NCBI GenBank assembly: GCA_006503475.1
Contig: RSEH01000163.1
Coordinates: 45,830 to 109,829, forward strand
Direction: 5' to 3'
DNA: 64,000 bases
Origin: Stentor roeselii
Lineage: Eukaryota; Ciliophora; Heterotrichea; Heterotrichida; Stentoridae
In this document: positions 43,721-54,651 of the stretch, piece after piece
Layout: the number at the start of each line of letters is the position of its first letter
Numbering within the stretch: the first letter of the stretch is position 1
Position numbers and translations under genes: made by a program
Notes under the pieces: model-generated
The model's input: only the letters and a program-made list of their open reading frames with translations
What the model was told of the DNA's origin: nothing
Databases searched by the model: none

Positions 43721-46075
43721 ATGTCTGAAAATAATTCAAAAAACATATCAAAGGAAGATTTCAGAAATTGTATCCAAATTATTGGTGATAATAATATTAA
43801 AACTCAATTAATTATAGATAATCCGGGGATTGAGCAAAATCGAAAACTTTTAACCGAAAAATGGAAATTCTTATATAAAATTTTTTTGAGAAAAGATAAA
43901 CATAATAATAACAAAATCTTATTTCCTATTTTTATGCATCCTTTTGAGAGCCATGTTATCAATAAAATGAATGATAATATAATATATTATACTAATAAAG
44001 GAAAAAAAAACTCATTTTATTATATACAATGGTGATGATGTGATTGAAAATAAGGATTTCATAAAAATTATTGAATTTTGGATAGTAGGAAGAATTAAAA
44101 TATTAATAGAAAAGAAAATCTAAATATATTGTAGAAACTGAATTTATTAAAAAAATTTCTTTTTCGCCTCACATCAAATCACATGAATCACTTATTAATT
44201 GTCATGAAACTTTTAATTCGTTCAATGGTTCAAATTACATAATTTTTATAGATTTTTGGGTTAGAACACAAAACTATTGTCCAACCTGTAGATAAAATTT
44301 AAAAAATCACGAATTTAAAAAAAAAAAAATTGAAAAAAATTCTAATATCCGAAAAAAGTTCAGATTCAGATGATCAAAATAATAATCCTGATAAACAAAT
44401 AGATTATGATCAAATTAAGACTGATAAAACAACTATTATTGAAAAAAAAATTAATGATTACAGAGAACTATTCAATAAGGTGTTGTTTATAGGCGAAAAA
44501 GGAAGTAGAAAGACAACAGCCATACTAGCAATGATAAATACTTTAATGGGGAATGAGATTGAAAACTTGATTGATAAAGATAGTCTCGAAACAATATATA
44601 ATTCTGATTCAAATTTTTTTTACATTAAAGAAATAGATTTAAATACTCACTACTATTATGTAGCAGATAAGCAATACCTGGAAATAATCGAAACAAAAGG
44701 CATAGATATTCTTTTATATGATAAAGAGGATAATGAAGGTTTAGAAAATTTAAAAAAATTACTAACAGACAAAGACACAGAAAATGAGAATATTACTATT
44801 ATATTTGTGTTAAAATCAGATTCAATACAAATATGCAGCTCTATTAGAAATTTTATAAATTATTTGATAGAAAAATATAGAAGACTAAATCCCTTATTTA
44901 GAAAGATTAAAATTATTAACTTATTCTCATATTATGTTGGAAGTATTCAAATGAATACAGATTTTCTAAATTATTCACCAATTTATAGTGGAAAAATCAA
45001 TATGATTGATTATAAAAAAGTAAAAAATAGCCAGAAAGAAATTAATATTGATAATAAATGCAAAAAAGTGGTGAGTAAATCCAATCGCAGCGAGAAATCT
45101 TTCAATAAATGTAAAAAAATAATGTCTAAAATCAATGAATTCATATCTAAAGATCTTGAAAATCTTGAGTATGAGAATCAATTTAAATTATATATCGAAA
45201 CAGAAATTATAAAAATCATTCAAAAAGGAGAAAAAAATGATAATATTCATCTAAATTCGAGTTCTTTTTATATTTATGAATTGAAAAATAACGTGTGTAA
45301 TTATCTTAAAAAAATTATAATCGATGATGAACAAAAAATTCAATCATTAATATCTATAATTGATGAGTTTGAAAAATACAAAAAAGTAAGCAATAATTTT
45401 TATTTATCAAACTACTTATATGAATTTAGTGGATATAGTTTATCTGATATTAACGTGCATTTTATTGAAAACGATAAAAACAGCATCATAAATCATTTTT
45501 CATTTTTTGAATATAGAATTGATTCTGAAAATGATTACTTAATAAACATCGAAACATGTACTATCTGTGCTATTAAAATCAACAATAAATTATTTGATTA
45601 TGAATGCTTTAACAAATCAAATACGTATAATATTCAATATTGTAAAACATGCAAAAAAAATATTAAGGATCATTGCCAAACTAATTATACTATTAAAGAT
45701 AAAAGTGGCAAAGAAATTATAAAAAGAAACCAAAAGATTATTATAATAAATGATAACACTCCAAATCAAAGAGGGTCTAGTTTACCTAAATGTAGGGGTG
45801 AGCAGAATTACAATTTAGAAAAACTTATTCAATCTTTAAAAAAAAAATTACAAGTTAATATATATCAACAAAAAAAATCATTTTATATATTTGAAGCAAA
45901 CTTTAAACCTTATATGAAGGTAAATTACATTGAACCAATTAATTATGTTTCAAAAAAAAATTTAATGGATATTATATCTGATGCCACTCAAAAACATTTA
46001 TCGTCTGAATATCTTATAGTAGATTCTTTTCTTCAAAATGAATTGAAATCTATACCATATGAAGATGAATTTTAA
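43721..46075 (+). pseudogene. broken class C-prime GTPase-like gene
   Basis: ATG at 43721 opens 104 codons (MSENNSKNIS...) and ends in tandem TGA TGA. Later fragments include a knuckle CPTC-R-stop-NLKNHEF at 44278-44316. After a 13-A run (44317-44329) a 581-codon frame is open to 46075, but it has no ATG before its P-loop, so it cannot be started conventionally. Its Walker A is GEKGSRKT: the invariant Gly before Lys is Arg (AGA for GGA, one transition). G3 reads ETKG, G4 FVLKSD, then YYVG, a CKTC-x4-H knuckle and a YVSKKNL terminal domain. Mirror partner: 24652-27045, which is intact but has its own Walker A defect. Confidence 0.75.
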
Positions 46076-46531
46076 TAAAGTTAATTATTTATTTCAATAT
46101 AAATAGAATTATGGGTTTATAATTTCTAAAGTTTAGGTTTTAAATTATGAGAATTTTAGATCTATCAAGAAAAGTGAATTATCGTAATCAAAAAATTTAC
46201 AAAGAATTTATTTTGGTATATTATATAGTATAATTATTAAAACTAGGTCTATATCAAACTTGCATTTATAATCTTTGCAATTTCTTTAGCCCCGATAACT
46301 CTATTATTTAAGACTATACATTAATTCTCAAATAGCTTTTAAAAAACGAATTTCTATAGATTTTATCATTTCATTAAGCTTTTGAGGTGAGTATTATATT
46401 AAAGGGTCTTAACTTAGAAAGGAATATATTTTCTTGATAAATATATTTTATTTACTTAACAGCCTGGGAATTGTCTACATTTTATAATTTTTTGGCCAAA
46501 AAAATTATATAATCTTATATTTAATAATAAA
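46076..46531. other. upstream region of class C gene
   Basis: 455 bp, A+T-rich, no gene; contains the GTCTAC site at 46473. Confidence 0.5.
46473..46478 (+). promoter_or_regulatory. GTCTAY upstream motif
   Basis: GTCTAC 53 bp upstream of the ATG at 46532, in the context TTGTCTACATTTTATAA, close to the distance at the mirror gene (24356). Confidence 0.4.
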
Positions 46532-49500
46532 ATGCATATAGAATCAAATATACATCTTGAACAAAATATAAAGAATATCGTTGAAATTATTATATTTTAT
46601 GAAGCCAGAATTAGTGCAAACCAATTTTCTGAGTATCTTGAGGAATCATTAGAAAGAAATAATGGGGAAATTACTTATAAAAAAAATGATTTCCTAAATG
46701 AATCAAACTTTTTGGAAGAAAATAATTATAACAAGAATCCAAAGTTTTGCAAAAATGATAAAAATTATATAATTCCATTTACTTTCAATCTTATAGATAT
46801 TCAAAACTGTGATGAAATAATGGCAAATGAAATTGAAAATAGACACAATCAGCTAATTGTTATATTCTTTTATCAAAGCAATTATGTCAATCATAAAGTC
46901 GACTACTTCAAAAAAAGAAAACCATTTCAATTGAGGTACTTAAATACTGTTAACAATGAATCTAAAATTTCTGAATTGATTGATAATATATCATTAGAAT
47001 TAAGAAATGAGTTTGAAATTATTGAAATAAGTTTTAAAAATTCAGTGAATTATTTTCAACAATATTTCAATCAAATCTTAAAAGAAAATTTTACAGCATT
47101 CAAAAATAGTTTTAAAGCTAATGCTGATGAAGTAATTAATTTGAAAAATAGATTTACCAAATTTATAGAAAATGAGGCTAATAAAAACAATTTTTTTTAT
47201 ATCAATAAGATAAAAGATTACTATTTTGCTTATAATATGATGAGTGATAAATTCTGCTTCAAAATTCAACAAAACAAAAAAATCAATCTTCTATCATTTC
47301 GTTTTTCTGAGTGGTTAAAATATGATTCATATTGTTTTGAATGTGGAAAAAATTATAATATACATAAATTTTCAAAGTTTTATTTAGAGAAATCTAAAAC
47401 TGTAGAAGACTATACGAAACTTGTAAATATCCTTATACCTCAAATTGCAAAACTTAGAATGTTTATAACCAAACTTGAAGAAACTAATATAGAAAATGAA
47501 AGCAAATTAAAATACTCACAACAGGAAATCTTGGAATTGAAAACTAAACTTGAAGAAACTAAAATAGAAAGCGAAAACAAACTAAAATACTCACAACAGG
47601 AAATCTTGGAATTGAAAACCAAACTTGAAGAAACTAAAATAGAAAGCGAAAACAAACTAAAATACTCACAACAGGAAATCTTGGAATTGAAAACTAAACT
47701 TGAAGAAGCTAATATAGAAAACGAAAAAAAACTAAAATACTCAGAGGAATTAAAATTTGAATATAATAATAATACTAAAAAAGAGCCTTACAAAGAAATA
47801 AATAAAACTTTTCAAAGATCCAAGAGTTTAAATATGGAATCTACCGACAACTCAAAACTTAAAGAAAATAATTGTATTTTGGCTTCTGGATGTGATTTTA
47901 GTGAAGCAAATAAATATAATGAGAAAGATATATCGTTGATCAATGAATATATTCATTTTCTCACTAAGAAAATCATTGATAATTGTTTGAAAGATATAGA
48001 TCTAGATAAACATAGTATGAATATAGACTCAAAAATTGAATTTGAAATCAAATTCAAAAAAATAAAAAATTCAGAAAATCTCAAGAGATTTATTTTCATA
48101 GGTGAAGCGGGAAGCGGAAAAACTACTGTCATAAATAGAATTATTAACTTCCTTCTTGATAGAAAGCTTGAAGATCAATTGGATATTGATTCATTACTAC
48201 AAAATAATCATATTTTTATAGAAAAAAATAGTTTTGGAATTATATATTATGTTAAAGGTGAAGCTGATAATATATATCAATTTATTGAAACACCAGGAAT
48301 AAATGTTTCGTTAGGAAATAAATTGGATGAAGAAAATATTAAAAAGAGTATTGACTGTTTAAATCAAATTGAATCAGATAATTTCAGGATAATATTTGTT
48401 CAAAAATCTGACTTTTATAATCCTTGCTCATCAATTATTTTCATCCATGAATATTTAGTGAAATTGTATTCAAATAGTCTCAATAAATTATTTAGGATAT
48501 CTTATGTATTCACGTATTATGTAGGGAGCTTATTATTTGATATAAAACTATTAAAATTTTCACCAAGTTGTGTGATTAAATTAAATTTATGCAACTTGAT
48601 TGACATAAAATCAGAAAAATTGCCAAAATTTAAGAAATCATTCCTTTTATCCTATAAAAAAATAAAAAAACTGCTTCATAAAAATAATACGGATATTAAT
48701 AAAAATGAATTTAATCAGCAATTTTTACTACTTGCTGAAGTTTCACAAAGTTCAGTTGATTGTATAGCAGAAAAAAAGAGTAGTTCGGATCTTAAATATG
48801 AATTTAATGAACAGTGCTCAAATCATTTGGATGTGACTGAAACAAAAACAAACCTGATGCAAGAAAATCAAGAAATTAATAATGAATTAAATACTCTGAT
48901 TGAAATGACTGAGAAGGACTGTAAAATACTTTTGAATGATAATTTGATGGTTGATTTCAAGGCTCAAACTTATTTTATTTTCGAAATAAACAAAAAAAAA
49001 GGTAAAATATCACCTAAAAATATAACTAAAATAATTCTCAATGAAAAAAGTATTAATGAATCCAATCAAGAGGTTTTAAGATTTTACAAGTCAAGAAATA
49101 TAAAATCAGACATTTTTTATTTAAGTAGGAGCTTGAAATTAGCCAACCAAATTCAAATAAATTATTTTATCGTATTCATTGAACAATCAAAAATCAAAGT
49201 TAAAAAGTATTTAAGTCAAATATCAAAACATAAATCTGAAGATTATTATCTTGTTAATATAAAAAAGTTTATTATTTGCCAAAAAAATATATCTTGTATG
49301 TGGCTCTACAAGATAAAAAAAGATGTAAGAGTTTGTTCATATTGTAATCAAGAATTTAAAAATCATGCTGTAACTAAGTCGATTTATAGAAACCCAATGA
49401 ATAAAGAAATTCTAAAGGGTAATAAAGTTGAAAAAAAAGGAAACTTTGAACGATTTGATGATACAAAACCAGAAAAGTATTTGGAAGATACATTTTTTAA

Positions 49501-49711
49501 TGATGATTTTTTAATATTCAGAAACAGTAAAATACTTTATGGAATGAATGAAGAATATAAAATTATTGAGAAAAAAACACAAACTATACTTAGAGAATGT
49601 GATACTACTGACAAACTTATTTCATATTTTAACGCTAAAAATTCATCAGATAAAGTTATATATATAATCGATGGAGAATTTAATTACAAGAATGGTAATA
49701 ATGTTTACTAA
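46532..49711 (+). CDS. class C large GTPase-like protein with tandem-repeat coiled coil
   Basis: 1,059 aa. Alpha/beta N-terminus (VEIIIFYE, FNLIDIQ, LIVIFFYQ strands), knuckle CFECGKNYNIH at about 271-281, then a coiled coil made of 25-residue repeats (KLEETKIESENKLKYSQQEI plus LELKT) at about 314-410. G1 GEAGSGKT at 524-531, ETPG for DTPG, FVQKSD with CSSI, TYYVG. The second knuckle CSYCNQEFKNHA and a terminal domain with C-DTTDKLISYF follow. Mirror partner: 21255, which has no such repeat array, so the coiled coil expanded after the duplication. Stop TAA. Confidence 0.9.
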   Translation: MHIESNIHLEQNIKNIVEIIIFYEARISANQFSEYLEESLERNNGEITYKKNDFLNESNFLEENNYNKNPKFCKNDKNYIIPFTFNLIDIQNCDEIMANEIENRHNQLIVIFFYQSNYVNHKVDYFKKRKPFQLRYLNTVNNESKISELIDNISLELRNEFEIIEISFKNSVNYFQQYFNQILKENFTAFKNSFKANADEVINLKNRFTKFIENEANKNNFFYINKIKDYYFAYNMMSDKFCFKIQQNKKINLLSFRFSEWLKYDSYCFECGKNYNIHKFSKFYLEKSKTVEDYTKLVNILIPQIAKLRMFITKLEETNIENESKLKYSQQEILELKTKLEETKIESENKLKYSQQEILELKTKLEETKIESENKLKYSQQEILELKTKLEEANIENEKKLKYSEELKFEYNNNTKKEPYKEINKTFQRSKSLNMESTDNSKLKENNCILASGCDFSEANKYNEKDISLINEYIHFLTKKIIDNCLKDIDLDKHSMNIDSKIEFEIKFKKIKNSENLKRFIFIGEAGSGKTTVINRIINFLLDRKLEDQLDIDSLLQNNHIFIEKNSFGIIYYVKGEADNIYQFIETPGINVSLGNKLDEENIKKSIDCLNQIESDNFRIIFVQKSDFYNPCSSIIFIHEYLVKLYSNSLNKLFRISYVFTYYVGSLLFDIKLLKFSPSCVIKLNLCNLIDIKSEKLPKFKKSFLLSYKKIKKLLHKNNTDINKNEFNQQFLLLAEVSQSSVDCIAEKKSSSDLKYEFNEQCSNHLDVTETKTNLMQENQEINNELNTLIEMTEKDCKILLNDNLMVDFKAQTYFIFEINKKKGKISPKNITKIILNEKSINESNQEVLRFYKSRNIKSDIFYLSRSLKLANQIQINYFIVFIEQSKIKVKKYLSQISKHKSEDYYLVNIKKFIICQKNISCMWLYKIKKDVRVCSYCNQEFKNHAVTKSIYRNPMNKEILKGNKVEKKGNFERFDDTKPEKYLEDTFFNDDFLIFRNSKILYGMNEEYKIIEKKTQTILRECDTTDKLISYFNAKNSSDKVIYIIDGEFNYKNGNNVY
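47471..47755 (+). repeat. 75-bp in-frame tandem repeat in a coiled coil
   Basis: Units at 47471, 47546 and 47621 with a partial fourth at 47696. Units 2 and 3 differ by very few bases. Each encodes 25 residues, in frame, in the coiled coil of the class C gene. Confidence 0.9.
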
Positions 49712-49997
49712 ATAATTAATTATTTGAAATAGTTTCTTTTACATGGCTAACATCATTCATAATAGCTTACTTAAATAGGAACTATTAAATGAGCATCAAT
49801 AATCATGAATTATAACCTATGCGCTTTAGGTAACGATTATATAAGGATTCCACTGTTAAATTGTTTTATTGTTGAATTTTGATTATTTTGAAAGCTTATT
49901 ACCAATAATATTCATTATATGCTTAATTCTTATAATATGTTGCTGTGTTTTTATGATTTTTTTTATCAGAAAAAAGGTAATTTTTTGTAATTTAATT

Positions 49998-50190
49998 TAG
50001 CTACATTTTTTTGTGATTTATTGAAATATAATAAAAATCACAAAGTCTATCTTTTTTACAATTCACCTCCATTTTTTTACTCTAGAAAATTTTAATTTCT
50101 CATGGTAATTTTAATCTATGCTTTGTGATTGTTGTGGAAATAAAATAAAATCACAAAATCTATCTTTTTTATATTTCACCTACATTTTTT
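49998..50190 (-). repeat. dispersed GTAGGTCAAT repeat, copy 5
   Basis: Reverse-orientation units: GGAGGTGAATTGTAAAAAAG near 50050-50070 and GTAGGTGAAATATAAAAAAG near 50163-50182. TTTGTGATTT at about 50011 pairs with AAATCACAAA at about 50035, a clear short inverted repeat. It marks the outer edge of the right arm. Confidence 0.75.
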
Positions 50191-50546
50191 TGACTACAAA
50201 ATTTTGTTACTTTTCAAAATAGATTCATGAAAATTTCAAGTGATTCATTTGTGTTCTTTTAGTGTATATATATAAAAAATTTTCGATTTTCTATTTGTTT
50301 ATGCACTTTTAGCTACTATAATAAATTATATTCTAATAAATCATATAAAACTAGTTATTGGGAAATTTCAAACTATCATTCTTGTTATTGGAGTTTGTTT
50401 GGATAGCTATGATGCTTATAAAGTTATTTGAATGATTCTAATTAAAGAACATACTTTTCTCAAAAAAGTAATTAGGATAATTTTTATCAATCAATTAATA
50501 GGGTATGCAATAATCATTCTGTACTACTCTATATCACGATTTTATT

Positions 50547-50795
50547 ATGAAAATAAGTGATCATAAAAAATTAAAATGGAAATTAATTTATAGCAATTCT
50601 AAAGAAGAAAAAAATACAAATATACTTCTAAATAAAAGCATTTACTATTTTTGTAGAAAATTTAATCATATTAGATCAAATAGCAGACTCTTAAAAAACT
50701 ATAAAGAAAACTCAGAGATGTATAAAATAACAAACATTTTCTGGATTCTTATAAAGATAATAGGCTTTCGAATAATTATTAATTATGAGACCTAG
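50547..50795 (+). CDS. small hypothetical protein
   Basis: 82 codons from an ATG, Lys/Asn/Ile-rich, with a hydrophobic stretch near the end (IFWILIKIIGF). Nothing related is seen in the window and no GTCTAY motif was noticed upstream. It could be chance or a remnant. Confidence 0.2.
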   Translation: MKISDHKKLKWKLIYSNSKEEKNTNILLNKSIYYFCRKFNHIRSNSRLLKNYKENSEMYKITNIFWILIKIIGFRIIINYET

Positions 50796-52058
50796 CGCAT
50801 ATCTTCTTATTATCCGTTAATTAGAAAATAAGTGGTCCTTCAATTCCTATTATAAATTTTAAAGGGAAACGCATGTCTAGACCGCTTTTTCACAACAATG
50901 AAATCCGTTCCATTCTCTTATCATTCTTATTTTATATCACATTTAATTGTTAGTTCCTAATGTGGTATTGGATGAAAAAAAAAATTATAATTAAATGTTG
51001 AGACCAAGGTATCTGTTAATGCTAAATGGCCTAGTTGTTTCATAAATTACTTCTTATGTTGGACATTTAGTTGCAAGTACTTAAACGTAAATACGGTCAC
51101 CGGATATAATATTTACTATCACGATTTACTATAACTGAAAAATATTCAGCAACTCCGCATTTCTATCTATTTTAGTACTTTTGTAAACAGCTATCATATC
51201 ATAAAAATTAATATTGTATTATAAACATTACAAAATAATGTAAGCCTCTCCCTATATCAAATATCTGCACTAACTACCTAACTTGAATATTTAAATACAG
51301 GAATTGATTCATAGTTGAAAATTATTCCACAACATTTAACTAAATGAATTCTTCTTATAATAAATACCTGCAAATATCATTTTCAAGGAATTTCTTTCAT
51401 GAGTATTTTGGACTCGATGAGGCATAATATAAGAGCTTTTGGTATCTCTTTGTTGATTTTTCGTAGTTTAATTCTAGTTTTAAAACTCTTTTTCTCATTA
51501 GTATCATAGTTTAGCATTAAATTGTTGAAATGGAACTTTTTTTATTAATTTATTATCAAATGAAAACTTTTATATAAACAGAATGAACAAGAATCAATAC
51601 AAAATGTAAAAACGATTAAATAGGGAATTTTTTTTTTAAATATTGAGAAATTACCCTCAATGTGGAAGAAACTGAGGCACAGAATATTTGCGTTAGATTC
51701 CTGAACAAATAGAAAGACAATTTTTTTTAGTATTATTTAACGATGTTTAAATTAACTTAAAACTTCATCATCTTTTTTAGAATTTCTGTCAATTTTAATT
51801 CAAGAAGTATCAGTAAAAATTTTTTTTTGTTTTCAGGTTCTTTATATGTTTATAAGTCTTAATCCTTTTGTACAAACAGATCTTATTCTATCAGATAGTT
51901 GATTTTATTTTTAACTCTTCAGTGAAAATTTACAACCAAGTGGTAATAAAAATTTTATTTGTAATAAACTTACTTTTTCTTGGGTTTATAGTATTTTCAT
52001 GTAATATAGATGAATTATTTTTGGAAGAAATAATTCAAGAATTAGAGCTTTGCAATTC
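50796..52058. other. spacer, no gene recognised
   Basis: 1.3 kb without a supported frame; A+T-rich homopolymer runs only. Confidence 0.45.
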
Positions 52059-52321
52059 TTAAGCATTTTTTAGATTTTCATCAGCTGAGCCATTCTCAAG
52101 AGTATTCATTAAAAAATTTACAAAGTTATTTTTTCCTGATGCTTCTTCACCTAACAAAACATATTTTTATGTATATTTATATTCTTTAAAATTGATTTAA
52201 ATTTTGGTATTAAATCCAAAAATTCATAATCATTAGATTCTTTTTGAATAGGATATTGCTCAGTAAAATTCTTCATAATTTCTCCAAATTTCATTTGAAT
52301 TCTCGTAATCATTCCTCCCAT
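52059..52321 (-). pseudogene. class D GTPase fragment
   Basis: From 52321: MGGMITRIQ then a charged stretch ending in TAG near 52155. In the next frame the P-loop region reads KYVLLGEEASGKNNFVNFLM and NTLENGSADENLKNA, then TAA. Walker A GEEASGKN is recognisable but the Ser/Thr is Asn. Everything after the first helix is missing. Confidence 0.65.
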
Positions 52322-52862
52322 TTCTAAAATCTTATCGTTAGTAGCAGAATAATAATTATTTGATAAGTTTTAGTCCTATTTGAAACTTTTTAGATTTGGT
52401 ATTATTAATTAATATAACTCAGGTTTTTAAAAAAACTAAGATAGTGCTTAAGTTTCATTGTTCTAAGTAATTATTGTATAACCCAAAATATATTAAAGTT
52501 CATTCTTAATTCTATCATTCTAATTTTATAGCTAATGCTCATATATGAAACAATATTTTATCAAGATAATTGCTATTAAACCTGTAAATATAAACTTTAT
52601 AAAATCCTTATCTTATGTTCTATATGAATTATAAACCAAATATAATATTTAAATAATATGGATTAATATTGTATGAGAAATTTACAAACTTAAAAGATAA
52701 GATATTGAATATTGACTATAAAATAATATTGTTTGGATATAGTGATTATTTTATATATCTCATTTTCTTTTTAAATAGTTGAGGAGGATGATAATAATGA
52801 ATTCTAAACTAATTAGATTTTATTTATTCCATTAAAATCTGGCTTTATGTGTCTCACTCACA
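52322..52862. other. spacer downstream of class C gene
   Basis: About 540 bp, no gene or repeat recognised. Confidence 0.45.
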
Positions 52863-54629
52863 TTATTCTTTATTTTTTATAAATAATTTTTCATTAAATT
52901 CTAAAGACTTACAAGTTATAATAAAATCATCATCAACATGTCCTGAACGATTTTTTATTTCTTTTTTATAATTTTCTTCATCTTCTTCGAGGGTCAAAGT
53001 TTTGTGATATTTAAATTCTAGTTTCTTTGGCTCTTTTGTATATAAAAAATAAGATTCCTCACTAGGATAATAAAATAATCCTTTTGTTTCAATTTCTAAA
53101 GAATTAAATTTTGCTTTTGAGCGAATGATATATGAAAGTATAACTTTAAACTTTTTTTTATATACTTTCCAAAACTTATTGATAACTACTTTTGTAAATT
53201 TAAGTTCGTATTTTGTATTTTCATCGATTACTGTAATAATTTTCTTTAATTTTTTATCAGTATGATTCCAATTTTTTTCTAACTTTGAGCTCTTTTTAGG
53301 ATTAATAACTTGATTAATATTGATATTGTTTATTTTTATTATTTCATTTGGGGTAAAGACCAAAGAATCTAAAGAAAAATTTAAACTACCCACATAATAT
53401 GAGAAAATATAATAAACCATAAAATTCGGTTTTTTAATGTATAACCTAAGGATTTCATCATGTATTTCCTTGATAGTATTATTTGATTCAAGGAAATCAG
53501 ATTTTTGAACAAATATTATATTATTGTTATTGCAAGTCATATATTCAATACCCCTTGTTGCATTTTTTAGATTTTTTATATCTATTTCTTTTCCTAACAA
53601 AGAACAAATGCCAATAGTTTCTATAAACTCATAGCTTTTGTTATTAGCAGTATTATGATAGTAGTAGGAAGTGCCAAAGTCATGATTATATTCAAAAAAT
53701 TTTATCTCATTGATTTCCTTTAATTTTTCTATAGTTAAACGTTCATTATAACTTTTTTTCATCATTGAATTTATAATTCCCAAGATCACTGAAGTTTTTC
53801 CACTTCCTTCTTCACCAATAAATACCATTTGTGTTAAATTTCCATCTTCTTTTAGTTGATTATAGAAATTTATATAATTATAAGAAGGATCAGCAGTTTG
53901 AAAACTGGAAGACATAGAGGATTCTTTTTTATGTTCAGTTGTTTCTTTTTTTCCTTCTAATTGTTTTTGGGTAGTATCTGAGTTAGTTGTAGATTCAACT
54001 CCTTTTTGATTATTTTCTAATGGAAGCACTTTCTCTTCAATATTCAATTTATCTCTCGAATGACTTGGATAATTAAAGCTTTCAATTTTAGTTGGATCAT
54101 CAATAAGATCAGATGATTCAGGTTTTGATGAATCAATAAATTCTCTCCACTCAAAAATGGATTTTTTTAATATTTGATAATGCTCAAAAAAAATACCATC
54201 ATTATTAAAATTGAGATTTTGTTCAAGCCCTAAGAATTTTTTTGATAAATTTTCACTATCAAAAGTTAGATTGCATTTAATTCTTATCGAAGTGGTATTT
54301 TGAAGCAACTCCCTTTTAAAATGAATTTCACTTTTATAATCAATTAATATCACTATTATTTTATTCGGTGTTTTCTCAATTAAATCTGCATATTCTGCAT
54401 TGAAATCAATTAAATTTACGGTGAAAAATGATAATAGTTCTTGTTTCGGGTTTTCACTATCATTATTACTTTTTCCAGTATCTAAACAATTTTTCATGAA
54501 TTCAGAAAAAAGTGCTTTTGAAGGATCAAGCTCTTCTACTAAAATAAATTTGGGTATTGGTCTGCAATCTTCCTCTAAAAAACTCTTGAATTTCATATAA
54601 TCATCTGAAAAGTTAAGATCTTCAGCCAT
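52863..54629 (-). CDS. class C GTPase-like protein, short form without knuckles or coiled coil
   Basis: 588 aa. N-terminal alpha/beta domain (FILVEELD, FTVNLIDF, KIIVILID strands), a Ser/Thr/Glu-rich linker at about 170-245 in place of the knuckle and coiled coil, then G1 GEEGSGKT at 272-279, ETIG for DTPG, FVQKSD, SYYVG. It ends after a SGHVDDDFIITCKSLE segment and lacks the second knuckle and terminal domain. The decayed homologue at 32470 still shows the terminal domain, so this gene has probably lost its 3' end. GTCTAC is 17 bp upstream. Stop TAA. Confidence 0.87.
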   Translation of the reverse strand: MAEDLNFSDDYMKFKSFLEEDCRPIPKFILVEELDPSKALFSEFMKNCLDTGKSNNDSENPKQELLSFFTVNLIDFNAEYADLIEKTPNKIIVILIDYKSEIHFKRELLQNTTSIRIKCNLTFDSENLSKKFLGLEQNLNFNNDGIFFEHYQILKKSIFEWREFIDSSKPESSDLIDDPTKIESFNYPSHSRDKLNIEEKVLPLENNQKGVESTTNSDTTQKQLEGKKETTEHKKESSMSSSFQTADPSYNYINFYNQLKEDGNLTQMVFIGEEGSGKTSVILGIINSMMKKSYNERLTIEKLKEINEIKFFEYNHDFGTSYYYHNTANNKSYEFIETIGICSLLGKEIDIKNLKNATRGIEYMTCNNNNIIFVQKSDFLESNNTIKEIHDEILRLYIKKPNFMVYYIFSYYVGSLNFSLDSLVFTPNEIIKINNININQVINPKKSSKLEKNWNHTDKKLKKIITVIDENTKYELKFTKVVINKFWKVYKKKFKVILSYIIRSKAKFNSLEIETKGLFYYPSEESYFLYTKEPKKLEFKYHKTLTLEEDEENYKKEIKNRSGHVDDDFIITCKSLEFNEKLFIKNKE

Positions 54630-54645
54630 AGTTAATAATTATAAT

Positions 54646-54651
54646 GTAGAC
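54646..54651 (-). promoter_or_regulatory. GTCTAY upstream motif
   Basis: GTCTAC on the coding strand, 16 bp before the start at 54629; context and distance match those at the pseudogene at 34244. Confidence 0.4.

Larger units (their letters stand above)
40140..50190 (-). repeat. right arm of large inverted segmental duplication
   Basis: Order from centre outwards: dispersed repeat (+), class A2 (+, broken), class A (-), C-prime (+, broken), class C (+), dispersed repeat (-). It mirrors 19055-30595 element by element. In this arm two of four genes are damaged; in the left arm all four are open. Confidence 0.75.

Noticed and set aside
47471-47755. CRISPR-like array
   Set aside because: The units are contiguous, without spacers, and encode an in-frame coiled coil.
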